DNA of 58,327 nt from Acidobacteriota bacterium (GCA_003222535.1 QHWJ01000361.1:1-58327); one strand, 5' to 3'. Shown: positions 29,429 through 38,195, counted from the first letter of the stretch. Numbers and translations: made by a program. The notes: generated by a model from the sequence alone, not told the origin.

Positions 29429-29498
29429 GGGATTCGGGACTCGTGATTCGCGCAGAGGATCGACGACCCCCCAAACCCGAATCGCGAATCACGACCAC
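29429..29498. repeat. Mirrored GATTCGGGACTCGTGATTCG / CCCGAATCGCGAATCACGA
   Basis: The left arm (29429-29451) is GGGATTCGGGACTCGTGATT plus CGCG. The right arm (29476-29494) is CCCGAATCGCGAATCACGA. The putative pgpA GTG start lies inside it. Confidence 0.75.
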
Positions 29499-29988
29499 TA
29501 TCGCGCTGGCGATGGCCACCTTTGGCGGCGTGGGCTACGTGCCGTTCGCACCCGGGACGTTCGGCTCGGCTGCAGGTCTGCTCGCCTGGTGGCTGCTCGG
29601 ACCGTCCGCGGTCGTGCAGGGCACGGCGATCGTCGTCCTGTTTGCTGGTGGCGTGTGGAGCGGCGGAGTCTGTGAGCGCCATTTCGGGCGCACCGATCCG
29701 GGGCACGTCGTCATCGATGAGGCGATGGGCATGCTCATCACGCTGTTTCTCAACCCGGTTGGATGGCGCGGCGCGCTCGGTGCATTTCTCCTCTTCCGCA
29801 TCGCCGACGTGATCAAGCCGTTTCCCGCCGATCGCCTCGAGAGCCTGCACGGCGGCGTCGGGGTCATGGCCGACGACGGAATGGCCGCGGTCTACGCCAA
29901 TCTGACGCTGCGCGTCTGCCTCTGGTTATCGGGTCGTCTGGTTATATGGTCATTGATTGTTCGGTCGGCCAGCCCAATGATCAAATGA
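29443..29988 (+). CDS. pgpA: Phosphatidylglycerophosphatase A
   Basis: Dephosphorylates phosphatidylglycerol phosphate in phospholipid synthesis. The core TFGGVGYVPFAPGTFGSAAG, VIDEAMGMLITLF, FRIADVIKPFPADRLESLHGGVGVMADDGMAAVYANL is typical of the family. From the GTG at 29443 it has 181 residues, but the first 15-20 and the last 15 are encoded by word repeats (29429-29498 and 29925-30008). The true start may be the ATG at 29512, although that would cut into the first helix. Confidence 0.88.
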   Translation: MIRAEDRRPPKPESRITTTIALAMATFGGVGYVPFAPGTFGSAAGLLAWWLLGPSAVVQGTAIVVLFAGGVWSGGVCERHFGRTDPGHVVIDEAMGMLITLFLNPVGWRGALGAFLLFRIADVIKPFPADRLESLHGGVGVMADDGMAAVYANLTLRVCLWLSGRLVIWSLIVRSASPMIK

Positions 29989-30008
29989 CCGGATAACGAG
30001 ATGACCAA
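29925..30008. repeat. Mirrored GGTTATCGGGTC / GACCGGATAAC word repeat
   Basis: The left arm (about 29925-29957) has TGGTTATCGGGTCGTCTGGT and TATATGGTCATTG. The right arm (about 29976-30008) has CAATGATCAAATGACCGGAT, AACGAGATGACCAAATG. The left arm codes for the end of PgpA and the last word of the right arm supplies the cinA start codon. Confidence 0.85.
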
Positions 30009-31289
30009 ATGAGGGCCTGCATTGTGGCGATAGGCAGTGAGATGCTGACGCCGTTTCGCGTCGACACGAACTCCCTGCTCATCACCGACCGGCTGAACAC
30101 AATTGGGTACGACGTGCGCCTCAAGGCCGTCGTCGCCGACGACGTCGACGAGCTCGCGCGCGTGCTGGAAGGGGCGCTCGCCTGGGCCGATCTCATCGTC
30201 GTGACGGGCGGGCTTGGTCCGACCGAAGACGACATCACCCGCGACGCGGTCGCGCGGGTGTTCGACATGCCGCTCGACGTCGACGAGCGGATCGTCGAAC
30301 GGATTCGTGACAGGTTCGCCCGGCGCGGCATGACGATGCCGGAGATCAACCGGCGGCAGGCGATGGTGCCGCGCGGCGCCACGGTGCTCGCAAATCCCAA
30401 CGGGACGGCGCCCGGCTTGTGGTTGGAGCGGGACCAGACCGCGCTGGTGCTGCTGCCGGGACCACCGCGCGAGATGACGCCGATGCTGGAGTCGGTGATT
30501 CGCGAGCGGTTGGCGCCGAAGACGGGCGGCCGCGGCCTCTTCCGGCGGGTCCTGAAAATCACCGGACGGGCTGAGTCCGATGTCGATGCGCGGGCGCAGC
30601 CGGTCTACAGCAAATGGACCGCGCAGTCCGTGCCGATCAGCACGACGATTCTGGCCGTCCTCGGTCAGATCGAGCTGCACCTGACGGCGCAGGCGGCGAG
30701 CCGGATCGAAGCGGACGAAGCGCTCGAGGCGGCCGTTCGCGAGCTGCAGGACGCCCTGGGACCGGCGGTCTACAGCACCGACGGCCGGCCGCTCGAAGTC
30801 GTCGTCGGCGACCTGCTGCGCGAGCGCAAGCTGACGATCGCGGTCGCCGAGTCGTGCACCGGCGGGCTGCTGACCTCACGGCTCACCGACGTGCCGGGCA
30901 GTTCCGAGTACGTCGAGCGCGGCGTGGTGTGTTACAGCAACCGCGCCAAGACGGAGCTCGCCGACGTGCCCGAGGCGCTCATCGTCGCGCATGGTGCGGT
31001 CAGCGAGCCGGTCGCGCGGGCGATGGCCGAAGGCATCAGGTGGCGATCCGGTACCAACATCGGCATCGGGGTCACCGGGATCGCGGGACCTGGCGGCGGC
31101 ACGCCGGAGAAACCGGTGGGCACCGTTGCGATCGCGGTCGCGGCAGACGAAGAGGTGCGCGTGCGCACATTCCAGTTCCTCGGCGGCCGCGACATGGTGA
31201 AGTTTCAGTCGGCGCAGTCGGCGCTCAACATGACGCGCGTGATGGTGGCGAAGCTTCAGAGCGGGCGCGAGTGGGCCGAACGCAGGTAG
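30009..31289 (+). CDS. cinA: CinA family nicotinamide-nucleotide amidohydrolase
   Basis: A 426-residue protein with both CinA domains. The N-terminal molybdopterin-binding-like COG1058 domain has AIGSEML, VVTGGLGPTEDDITRDA and NPNGTAPGLW. The C-terminal NMN deamidase domain has VAESCTGGLLTSRLTDVPGSS, GAVSEPVARAMA and GVTGIAGPGGGTPEKPVGTV. It recycles NMN to NaMN in the pyridine-nucleotide cycle. The start ATG lies in the last unit of a word repeat, without a clear ribosome site. Confidence 0.95.
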   Translation: MRACIVAIGSEMLTPFRVDTNSLLITDRLNTIGYDVRLKAVVADDVDELARVLEGALAWADLIVVTGGLGPTEDDITRDAVARVFDMPLDVDERIVERIRDRFARRGMTMPEINRRQAMVPRGATVLANPNGTAPGLWLERDQTALVLLPGPPREMTPMLESVIRERLAPKTGGRGLFRRVLKITGRAESDVDARAQPVYSKWTAQSVPISTTILAVLGQIELHLTAQAASRIEADEALEAAVRELQDALGPAVYSTDGRPLEVVVGDLLRERKLTIAVAESCTGGLLTSRLTDVPGSSEYVERGVVCYSNRAKTELADVPEALIVAHGAVSEPVARAMAEGIRWRSGTNIGIGVTGIAGPGGGTPEKPVGTVAIAVAADEEVRVRTFQFLGGRDMVKFQSAQSALNMTRVMVAKLQSGREWAERR

Positions 31290-31294
31290 GGTCC

Positions 31295-31445
31295 GCGGTT
31301 CTTGGTCCTTCGTGCCTGGTCCGTCCAATGGTCCTTAGTCCGTCCAACGTCCTCGGTCCTTGGTGCGCGGACCAGGACTGCGGACCAGGGCCGGACCGCA
31401 GGCCACGAACGGACCGAGTAGCAAGAACAAGGGACCAGGGACGTC
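31295..31445. repeat. Mirrored TGGTCC / GGACCA word repeat
   Basis: The left arm (31295-31367) has TTGGTCCTTCGTGCCTGGTC, CGTCCAATGGTCCTTAGTCC and CTCGGTCCTTGG. The right arm (31370-31443) has GGACCAGGACTGCGGACCAG, CGGACCGAGTAGCAAGAACA and GGGACCAGGGAC. The words recur at 53909-54059. It fills most of the gap between cinA and thpR. Confidence 0.85.
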
Positions 31446-31479
31446 GCGTTCACCTGAAGTTTGTGGGATACGTTCCAGC

Positions 31480-32049
31480 ATGCGCCTGTTCGTCGCCGTC
31501 GATCTGTCGGAGGGCGCGAGGCGCCGTATCGCGGGTCTGCAGCAGCGGATCGCGGCCGCGCCTGGCGGCCCGCCCATGTCGCTCAAGTGGGTCACGGCCG
31601 AGCACGCGCATCTGACGCTGGTCTTCCTGGGACGCGTCGACGACACCCTTGTGCCATCCGTGGTCGATGCGTTCGGCCGCGACGTCGACAGGCCGCCGTT
31701 CGACATGGTCCTCGATGGGTTGGGCGTGTTTCCGCCACGTGGCGCGCCACGCGTTCTGTGGGCCGGCGTCGCTGCCGGCGCGCCGGAGCTCGGCGACCTG
31801 CAGCGCCTGATGGCCGAGCGCGTCATCGCGCTCGGGATCGAGCTCGAGGACCGGCCTTTCCATCCGCATCTCACGCTGGGACGTTGGCGCAGGTCGCGGC
31901 CGCCGGATCGCGACAGAGCGCTTGCGGCGGTGCCCTCGGGCGCGATCGCCCGGGTCGGAGTCACGTGCGCGACGCTTTACGAGAGCCGATTGTCGTCTTC
32001 CGGTCCGACTTACGTCGCGCACGCGCGTGCTACTCTGGCGCGTAGCTGA
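31480..32049 (+). CDS. thpR: RNA 2',3'-cyclic phosphodiesterase (LigT/2H family)
   Basis: A 189-residue member of the 2H phosphoesterases that opens 2',3'-cyclic phosphates on RNA ends. It has MRLFVAVDLSEGARRRI at the start and the two catalytic His-x-Thr motifs, HLTLVFLG near residue 44 and HPHLTLGRW near residue 128. The ATG at 31480 matches the family. The stop and the plsY ATG share bases (TGATG), beginning a tightly packed run to ribE. Confidence 0.93.
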   Translation: MRLFVAVDLSEGARRRIAGLQQRIAAAPGGPPMSLKWVTAEHAHLTLVFLGRVDDTLVPSVVDAFGRDVDRPPFDMVLDGLGVFPPRGAPRVLWAGVAAGAPELGDLQRLMAERVIALGIELEDRPFHPHLTLGRWRRSRPPDRDRALAAVPSGAIARVGVTCATLYESRLSSSGPTYVAHARATLARS

Positions 32050-32633
32050 TGGCTTCCGCCATTCTCGCCGCGTACCTCGTAGGATCGATTCCGTTCGCGC
32101 TGATGATTTCCCGGGTCTGGGGGCAGTCCGATTTGCGGCACGTCGGCAGCGGCAACCTCGGCGCGGCGAACGTCATGCGCGCGTCAGGCGTGACTGCGGG
32201 CCTGCTGGTGGCCTTGCTCGACATGGCCAAAGGCGCGGCGAGCGTCTGGCTGGCGGAACGGGTCGGCACTGGCGCCGCGCTCCCGGCGGCCGCCGGGCTC
32301 GCGGCGATCGTCGGGCACATCTATCCGGTCTGGCTCCGGTTCCGCGGCGGCAAGGGCGTGGCGACGGCCTGCGGCGTGTTTTCGATCCTGACGCCGCTGG
32401 CGGTCCCGCCGGCCGTTGCGATTTTTGCCGCCGTCGTCTGGCTGACCAAATACGTCTCGCTCGGCTCGCTCCTCGCGTCGATCGCGTTGCCTCCGCTGGC
32501 ATATGCGCTGGGGAGCCCTGAGCCGGCGGTGCTCGCGGCGCTCGGCGCGTCGGCCATCATCATCTTCAGCCATCGTTCGAACGTGCTGCGGCTGCGCGCG
32601 AGAACGGAGCGCCGCCTCGGAGAGCGCGCCTGA
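32049..32633 (+). CDS. plsY: Acyl-phosphate:glycerol-3-phosphate acyltransferase PlsY
   Basis: Membrane enzyme making lysophosphatidic acid from acyl phosphate. The 194 residues show the expected helices and motifs: YLVGSIPFALMISRVWG, the GSGNLGAANVMR motif, RFRGGKGVATACGV and FSHRSNVLRLR. It overlaps thpR and gpsA by TGATG on both sides, so the three are one translational unit. gpsA makes its acceptor, glycerol 3-phosphate. Confidence 0.96.
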   Translation: MASAILAAYLVGSIPFALMISRVWGQSDLRHVGSGNLGAANVMRASGVTAGLLVALLDMAKGAASVWLAERVGTGAALPAAAGLAAIVGHIYPVWLRFRGGKGVATACGVFSILTPLAVPPAVAIFAAVVWLTKYVSLGSLLASIALPPLAYALGSPEPAVLAALGASAIIIFSHRSNVLRLRARTERRLGERA

Positions 32634-33637
32634 TGCGGACCGTCACGGTCCTCGGCGCGGGCAGCTGGGGCACCGCGCTCTCCGTGCATCTCGGGCGGAT
32701 CGGACATGACGTCCGCTTGTGGGCGCGCGATCGCGCACTGGTCGACGAAATCGCCGTCCGTCGGGCGAACGCCGTCTACCTTCCCGAGATCCGGCTGCCT
32801 GACAGCGTGGCGGTGACGCACGCGTTGCCCGACGCGCTTCGCGGCGCGGACCTCGTCGTCTCGGCGATTCCGTCGCACGGTTGCCGCGGCGTGATTCAGA
32901 GCGCCGCGCGCTCGCTCGCGCCGCGCGCGGTCATCGTGAGCGCCACCAAGGGTCTCGAAGCCGCGACGATGTTCCGGATGTCCGAGGTCGTCGCGCAGGA
33001 AGCAGGGCCGGCGCATCCGGTGGTCGTCCTGTCGGGGCCGAGCTTTGCGCTCGAAGTGGCGCGCCAACTGCCGACGGCCGTCCTTGCGGCGTCGAGCGAT
33101 GCCGCGGCGATCGAGCTGGTGCAGGCGGAGTTTCGCGGGTCGTATTTCCGTTTGTACGGGAGCGACGACGTGATCGGCGTGGAGATCGGCGGGGCGATGA
33201 AGAACATCATCGCCATCGCCGCCGGCGTCGTCGAAGGCCTTGGCCTCGGGCACAATGCGCTCGCGGCGCTGATCACGCGGGGGCTGGCGGAGCTGACGCG
33301 GCTGGCGTGCGCCGCCGGAGGACGCCGCGAAACCCTCGCCGGCCTGAGCGGCCTCGGCGATCTCGTCCTGACGTGCACAGGAACTCTCAGCCGGAACCGG
33401 CACGTCGGGATCGAGCTGGCTCGCGGCCGGGCCCTGGCCGACATCCTGGACGGGATGAAGATGGTGGCGGAAGGCGTGCTGACCACGGGCGCGGCGCTCG
33501 CGCTCGGCGCGCAGTACGGCGTCGAGCTGCCGATCGCGACCCAGATGGCGGAGGTGCTCAGCGGGCGCACCGACGTGCGTACCGCCCTCGAGGCGCTCAT
33601 GCTGCGCAGGCAGCGTGCGGAGGCGGAGACAGGCTGA
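32633..33637 (+). CDS. gpsA: Glycerol-3-phosphate dehydrogenase [NAD(P)+]
   Basis: Reduces dihydroxyacetone phosphate to glycerol 3-phosphate for phospholipids. The 334 residues begin with the dinucleotide motif VTVLGAGSWGTALSVHL. SGPSFALEVARQLPTA, GAMKNIIAIAAGVVEGLGLGHNA, TRGLAELTRL and LSGLGDLVLTCTG are canonical. It is complete. It is followed by a short GGGTAATC repeat before ftsY. Confidence 0.97.
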   Translation: MRTVTVLGAGSWGTALSVHLGRIGHDVRLWARDRALVDEIAVRRANAVYLPEIRLPDSVAVTHALPDALRGADLVVSAIPSHGCRGVIQSAARSLAPRAVIVSATKGLEAATMFRMSEVVAQEAGPAHPVVVLSGPSFALEVARQLPTAVLAASSDAAAIELVQAEFRGSYFRLYGSDDVIGVEIGGAMKNIIAIAAGVVEGLGLGHNALAALITRGLAELTRLACAAGGRRETLAGLSGLGDLVLTCTGTLSRNRHVGIELARGRALADILDGMKMVAEGVLTTGAALALGAQYGVELPIATQMAEVLSGRTDVRTALEALMLRRQRAEAETG

Positions 33638-33646
33638 CGTCGGTAT

Positions 33647-33673
33647 AGGGTAATCGGGTAATCGGGTAATCTG
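33647..33673. repeat. GGGTAATC tandem repeat
   Basis: Three copies of an 8-nt word (GGGTAATC) lie between gpsA and the ftsY GTG. Single-sided. Confidence 0.75.
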
Positions 33674-33678
33674 GTGAC

Positions 33679-34602
33679 GTGAGCATCTTTACCCGCCTCC
33701 GTGAGGGGCTGGCGCGCACCACGCAGCAGATCGTCGAACGCTTCGACGACATCGTCCGCCGCTCAGATGCCCCCGAGCGCCGGTCGCGTCCGGTCGACGT
33801 CGAGACCGTCGCCGCGCTCGAAGAGCTGCTCATCTCGGCCGACGTCGGCGTCGCCGCCACGGAGCGGATCATCGCCGCTGTCACCACGCAGTCGCGCAAC
33901 GGAGCGAGCCTGCGCGATCTGGTGAAGGCGGAGATCCGCAGCGTGTTTGCCGCAGTCGATCGTCCGATCACCGTCGTGGCGCAGCCCCAGGTGACCCTCA
34001 TCGTCGGCGTCAACGGAACGGGGAAGACGACGACGGTCGGCAAGCTGGCGAACCTCCTGAAGAGCGAAGGGCGGACGCCGTTGATTTGCGCGGCCGACAC
34101 GTTCCGCGCCGCGGCGGTCGAGCAGCTCGAGATCTGGGCGCGCCGCGCCGGCGTCGACATGGTGCGGGCGCGAGAGGGCGCCGATCCGGCGGCCGTCGTG
34201 TTCGATGCGATCTCGTCGGGCAGGGCGAAAGGACGCGATCCCATCCTCATCGACACCGCAGGACGTCTGCACACCCGCATGAACCTGATGAACGAGCTCG
34301 AGAAGATCCGGCGGATCGCCGCGCGCGAAGTGCAGGGCGCGCCCCAGGAAGTGCTCCTCGTGCTCGATGCGACCGTCGGTCAGAACGGCGTCGCCCAGGC
34401 CAGAGAGTTCATGGGAGTGGCCGGCGTGAACGGTATCGTGCTGGCCAAGCTGGATGGCACCGCGAAGGGTGGCGTTGCCGTCGCCATCGCCCACGATCTC
34501 AAGCTGCCGATCCGGTACGTCGGCGTCGGCGAAGGCATCGACGACCTCGTGCCGTTCTCGGCCGACGAGTACGTGAACGGCCTCTTCGAAGAGAAATGGT
34601 AG
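33679..34602 (+). CDS. ftsY: Signal recognition particle receptor FtsY
   Basis: SRP receptor GTPase that docks ribosome-SRP complexes at the membrane. The 307 residues lack the long acidic A domain. The N domain (about 1-95) is followed by G1 GVNGTGKTT at 110-118, then AADTFRAAAVEQL, DTAGRLHTRMNLMNEL, TKLD-type AKLDGTAKGG and GVGEGIDDLVPF. The GTG at 33679 gives the expected SIFTRLREGL start. Its partner ffh lies 4 kb downstream. The end overlaps the ribD start. Confidence 0.97.
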   Translation: MSIFTRLREGLARTTQQIVERFDDIVRRSDAPERRSRPVDVETVAALEELLISADVGVAATERIIAAVTTQSRNGASLRDLVKAEIRSVFAAVDRPITVVAQPQVTLIVGVNGTGKTTTVGKLANLLKSEGRTPLICAADTFRAAAVEQLEIWARRAGVDMVRAREGADPAAVVFDAISSGRAKGRDPILIDTAGRLHTRMNLMNELEKIRRIAAREVQGAPQEVLLVLDATVGQNGVAQAREFMGVAGVNGIVLAKLDGTAKGGVAVAIAHDLKLPIRYVGVGEGIDDLVPFSADEYVNGLFEEKW

Positions 34603-35726
34603 AGCCCGCCGGTGTCCAGCGCGACGTGGAGCATCGCTTCAGCGGCGCCGATCTGCACTATATGGAGCGGGCGCTCTTTCACGCGGCGCGCGGCAGCGGC
34701 CGAACCAGTCCCAATCCGCTCGTCGGCGCGGTCGTCGTATCGGCGGACGGCGTCGTCGTCGGTCAGGGGTTCCACGAGCGCGCGGGCGAGCCGCACGCCG
34801 AGGTCCACGCGCTGGAGGCGGCGGGTGCGCGGGCGCGGGGCGCGACGTTGTACTGCACGCTCGAGCCGTGCTGTCACCAGGGTCGCACCGGCCCGTGCGT
34901 CAGCCGCATCGTCGACGCGGGCGTCGCGCGGGTCGTCGCCGCGGTGGAAGATCCGAATCCGGCCGTGTGCGGCCGCGGCTTCTCGTTTCTCCGGTCGGGC
35001 GGCGTCGCCGTCGACGTCGGTCTGGCGGAGGAGACCGCTGTCGAGCTGAACCTGCCGTTTTTCACGCTGATGCGCGAGGGACGGCCGTTTGTCGTCCTGA
35101 AGGCGGCGACCAGCCTTGACGGCCGCATCGCCGGAACGACCGGGGGGCGGACCCATCTGACGTCGGCGGCGGCCAATCGCCACGCCCATCGCGTCCGGGC
35201 CGAGATCGACGCGATCGGGGTCGGCAGCGGGACCATTCTCACCGACGACCCCGAGTTGACCCCGCGCGGCGCGTACCGTGAGCGCCCGCTCGTCCGCGTG
35301 ATCTTCGATCGGCGCCTTCGGACACCGCCGCATGCTCGAGTGCTCTCGACAGGTGACGCCGGGCCTGTCATCATCGTCACCACGGCACCGGCGGCGGAGC
35401 GCGCCGAGCTGCGCATGCGGCTCGAAGCGCGCGGCGCGCAGGTTGAGGTGGCTCGAGACGAGACGTTCCGCGCGGCCCTGCAGCGTCTCGCCGCGCGGCA
35501 GGTTGGTTCGCTGCTGATCGAGGGGGGCGCCGCCGTGCACGCGGCCGCCTGGGACGAGGGCCTCGTCGACTATGTGCGGCTGTACGTCACGCCGCGCGTG
35601 CTCGGCGCCGGCGGCGTCGCACTCCTTCCGGGACGGTCTTTTTCGTCGGCGGATCTGCGCGATCGGCGAATCGCGCCGCTCGGTCCTGATGTCTTGATAG
35701 AGGGCTATGTTCACGGGTCTGGTTGA
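34596..35726 (+). CDS. ribD: Bifunctional riboflavin deaminase/reductase RibD
   Basis: Carries out the deamination and reduction steps after GTP cyclohydrolase II in riboflavin synthesis. The 376 residues have a deaminase domain with PHAEVHAL and TLEPCCHQGRTGPC (zinc ligands), and a reductase domain starting about 148 with VVLKAATSLDGRIAG and IEGGAAVHAAAW. The ATG at 34596 overlaps the end of ftsY by seven bases; GTG 34626 or ATG 34662 are possible alternatives. The 3' end overlaps ribE by 20 bases. Confidence 0.94.
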   Translation: MVEPAGVQRDVEHRFSGADLHYMERALFHAARGSGRTSPNPLVGAVVVSADGVVVGQGFHERAGEPHAEVHALEAAGARARGATLYCTLEPCCHQGRTGPCVSRIVDAGVARVVAAVEDPNPAVCGRGFSFLRSGGVAVDVGLAEETAVELNLPFFTLMREGRPFVVLKAATSLDGRIAGTTGGRTHLTSAAANRHAHRVRAEIDAIGVGSGTILTDDPELTPRGAYRERPLVRVIFDRRLRTPPHARVLSTGDAGPVIIVTTAPAAERAELRMRLEARGAQVEVARDETFRAALQRLAARQVGSLLIEGGAAVHAAAWDEGLVDYVRLYVTPRVLGAGGVALLPGRSFSSADLRDRRIAPLGPDVLIEGYVHGSG

Positions 35727-36336
35727 GGGCGTCGGCGAGCTGGTCGAGCGGAAGCCGACCAGCGGCGGGTTCCGCCTGCGGATTGGATCGCGGCTCGCGC
35801 CAGAGCTCGCACCCGGGGACAGCCTGGCGGTCAACGGCGTGTGCCTCACCGTCATCCTCGCCAAACAGAACGAGGTTCACGCGGACATCGGACCCGAGAC
35901 CGTCCGCGTGACGACGCTCGGGTCGCTGCCGCGCGGAAGCACGGTGAATCTGGAGCGCCCGCTGCGGGCTGACAGCCGGCTCGGCGGACACTTCGTCCAG
36001 GGGCACGTCGATGCGATCGGCCACATCGAGGAGCTCCGCCAGGATGCCGACTTCCACTGGCTGACCATCAGCTTTCCGTCGTATCTCGCGCCGTTCATCG
36101 TGCACAAGGGGTCGATCGCAGTGGACGGCATCAGCCTCACCGTAGCCGGACTCGGAGCCGATCGATTCGACGTTCAGGTCGTGCCCTACACGATGGCGCA
36201 CACGAACCTCAGTCGCGTCCAGATCCGCGATCGGGTCAACCTCGAGGGCGACATGGTCGGCAAGTACGTCGTCCGCGCCGCCGAGCTGGCCGGGTTGACA
36301 TTCACCACGGCGCGGCCTGGACAGGTGACGCATTGA
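35707..36336 (+). CDS. ribE: Riboflavin synthase alpha chain
   Basis: Dismutates two 6,7-dimethyl-8-ribityllumazines to riboflavin. The 209 residues contain the duplicated lumazine-binding barrels: MFTGLVEGVGELVE, NGVCLTV and GHFVQGHVDAIG, then GISLTVAGLG, VPYTMAHTNL and VNLEGDMVGKYV. It overlaps ribD. A GATGGCT word repeat separates it from ribBA. Confidence 0.97.
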   Translation: MFTGLVEGVGELVERKPTSGGFRLRIGSRLAPELAPGDSLAVNGVCLTVILAKQNEVHADIGPETVRVTTLGSLPRGSTVNLERPLRADSRLGGHFVQGHVDAIGHIEELRQDADFHWLTISFPSYLAPFIVHKGSIAVDGISLTVAGLGADRFDVQVVPYTMAHTNLSRVQIRDRVNLEGDMVGKYVVRAAELAGLTFTTARPGQVTH

Positions 36337-36337
36337 A

Positions 36338-36391
36338 ATGGCTGATGGCTGATGGCTAAGGGCTGATGGCTAAGGGCTGATGGCTAAGGGC
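36338..36391. repeat. GGCTGATGGCTAAG tandem words
   Basis: Two GGCTGAT words are followed by three copies of a 14-nt word (GATGGCTAAGGGCT) between ribE and ribBA. It is the same vocabulary as 24981-25098. Single-sided. An in-frame ATG inside it (36380) is a misleading start for ribBA. Confidence 0.85.
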
Positions 36392-36415
36392 ACCAGGCAA
36401 CAGGCAGAGGACGAT

Positions 36416-37651
36416 GTGAAGAAACTCAAGATCGCAAAGAAAACGAAAACGCCGTTTGCGCGCATCGACCAGGCGGTCGAGGCCATCCGGGCCGGCCAGA
36501 TGATCATCATCGTGGACGACGCGGATCGGGAGAATGAGGGCGATCTGACGATCGCCGCCGAGAAGATCACGCCTGAAGCGGTGAATTTCATGGCCCGGTA
36601 CGGGCGCGGGTTGATTTGCCTCTCGATGACGCCGGAGCGCCTCGACGAGCTCGAGATTCCGTTGATGGTGTCGCAGAACAGCTCGCGGTTCGATACGGCG
36701 TTCTGCATTCCGATTGAAGCGAAGGATCGGACGAGCACCGGCATTTCCGCCGCGGACCGCGCGGCCACCGTGCTCGCCGCCATCGATCCGGCGACGCGGC
36801 CCTCCGATCTGCTCCGACCCGGGCACATGTTTCCGCTGCGCTCGCGGACCGGCGGCGTGCTGGCGCGCACGGGGCAAACCGAGGCGTCGGTCGACATCGC
36901 GCGGATCGCGGGACTGTACCCGGCCGGGGTCATCTGCGAGGTGATGAACGAAGATGGGACGATGGCGCGGGTGCCGCAGCTGGCGCGGTTCGCCAGGCGG
37001 CACGGCCTGCTGATGATCACGGTCGCCGATCTGATCACCTACCGGATGAGCACGGAGTCGCTCGTCAAGCGCGTCGCCTCGGCGAAGATGCCGACCGAGT
37101 ATGGCGATTTCCGCGTCCACGCGTTCGAGAATCAGGTCGATCACCAGACGCACGTCGCGCTCGTTCGCGGCGATATCGAGGACGGCGCGGACGTCCTCGT
37201 CCGCGTCCACTCGTCGTGCTTGACCGGCGACGGATTGCACTCGATCCGCTGTGACTGCGGCGCCCAGCTCGATTCGGCCATGCAACGGATCGCCGAGGAA
37301 GGCCGCGGCATCCTGCTGTATTTGAATCAGGAAGGCCGCGGCATCGGGCTCGCGAACAAGATTCGCGCGTACGAGCTCCAGGACCAGGGCTTCGACACGG
37401 TCGAGGCCAACGAGCGGCTCGGCTTCAAAGCGGATCAGCGCGATTACGGAATGGGTGTCCAGATCCTGCGCGAGCTGGGCGTCCGCTCGATGCGTCTGCT
37501 CAGCAACAACCCGCGCAAGCTGGTGGGGATCGAAGGGTACGGCTTGTCGGTCACCGAGTGGCTGCCGCTCGAAATCGCCCCTTCTGATTCGACGCGCCGA
37601 TACCTGACGACCAAGAAAGAAAAGCTCGGACACAAACTCTCATCGGTGTGA
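36416..37651 (+). CDS. ribBA: Bifunctional DHBP synthase / GTP cyclohydrolase II RibBA
   Basis: Makes both precursors of riboflavin. The 411-residue protein has the RibB domain (DDADRENEGDLTIAA, RTSTGISAADRA, RPGHMFPLR) and the RibA domain from about residue 220. The RibA domain has VRVHSSCLTGDGLHSIRCDCG, whose three cysteines bind zinc, and NQEGRGIGLANKI. The GTG at 36416 is preferred since AGAGG lies five bases upstream; the ATG at 36380 is in a word repeat. No ribH follows, although it often does. Confidence 0.95.
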   Translation: MKKLKIAKKTKTPFARIDQAVEAIRAGQMIIIVDDADRENEGDLTIAAEKITPEAVNFMARYGRGLICLSMTPERLDELEIPLMVSQNSSRFDTAFCIPIEAKDRTSTGISAADRAATVLAAIDPATRPSDLLRPGHMFPLRSRTGGVLARTGQTEASVDIARIAGLYPAGVICEVMNEDGTMARVPQLARFARRHGLLMITVADLITYRMSTESLVKRVASAKMPTEYGDFRVHAFENQVDHQTHVALVRGDIEDGADVLVRVHSSCLTGDGLHSIRCDCGAQLDSAMQRIAEEGRGILLYLNQEGRGIGLANKIRAYELQDQGFDTVEANERLGFKADQRDYGMGVQILRELGVRSMRLLSNNPRKLVGIEGYGLSVTEWLPLEIAPSDSTRRYLTTKKEKLGHKLSSV

Positions 37652-37764
37652 CTTGGTGACTTGGTGACTTGGTGACTTGGTGAATGTGGCGATGGCAGCA
37701 ACTCACCAACTCGCCAACTCGCCAAGTCACCAACTCGCCAACTCGCCAATTCACCAACTCTCAC
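37649..37764. repeat. Mirrored CTTGGTGA / TCACCAAC word repeat
   Basis: The left arm (37649-37684) has four CTTGGTGA words. The right arm (37693-37764) has CAACTCACCAACTCGCCAAC, then CGCCAAGTCACCAACTCGCC and variants. The same words are at 5200-5290, 32 kb away. Confidence 0.9.
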
Positions 37765-37766
37765 CT

Positions 37767-38156
37767 GTGATTCTCTTCGACGGCGTGTGCAACCTCTGCA
37801 GCGGGTTCGTACAGTTCGTCATCGCCCACGATCCCGCAGGACGCTTTCGATTCGCGGCGCTTCAGTCTGACGCCGCGCGCCGGCTTCTCCGTCAGCCTGA
37901 TGCGGCCCGTAGCGCGTCGCCCGCCAGCGTCGTGCTCGTCGAGGGCGATCGCGTGTTCACGCAATCGACGGCCGCGCTGCGGATCGCACGCGGGCTTGGC
38001 CTGCCGTGGCGGCTCGTCTACGGCTTGATCGCCGTCCCACGGCCGCTGCGCGACTGGATGTACGACATCGTCGCGCGGCACCGCTACCAGTGGTTTGGCC
38101 GGCGGGACGGGTGCCTGGTGCCAACCGCGGACGAGAGGGCGCGGTTTCTCGACTGA
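37767..38156 (+). CDS. DCC-family thiol-disulfide oxidoreductase-like protein
   Basis: A 129-residue DUF393 protein. The N-terminal ILFDGVCNLCSGFVQFVI carries the DGVCNLC motif that names the family. FAALQS and the C-terminal WFGRRDGCLVP are typical. A role in thiol-disulfide exchange is proposed for the family but is not proven. The GTG at 37767 is chosen because all upstream codons are word repeat. Confidence 0.88.
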   Translation: MILFDGVCNLCSGFVQFVIAHDPAGRFRFAALQSDAARRLLRQPDAARSASPASVVLVEGDRVFTQSTAALRIARGLGLPWRLVYGLIAVPRPLRDWMYDIVARHRYQWFGRRDGCLVPTADERARFLD

Positions 38157-38165
38157 CGTGATTGT

Positions 38166-38195
38166 TTGACACTCAGACAGCCCGTTCGCTACGAT
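38166..38195 (+). promoter_or_regulatory. Promoter upstream of the 104-aa gene and ffh
   Basis: TTGACA (38166-38171), an 18-base spacer, TACGAT (38190-38195). The start is near 38202. It probably drives the 104-aa gene and the ffh-rpsP-trmD ribosome/secretion operon. Confidence 0.75.

Noticed and set aside
34602-34662. FMN riboswitch before ribD
   Set aside because: ribD overlaps the ftsY coding end and no conserved FMN-aptamer stems are visible.
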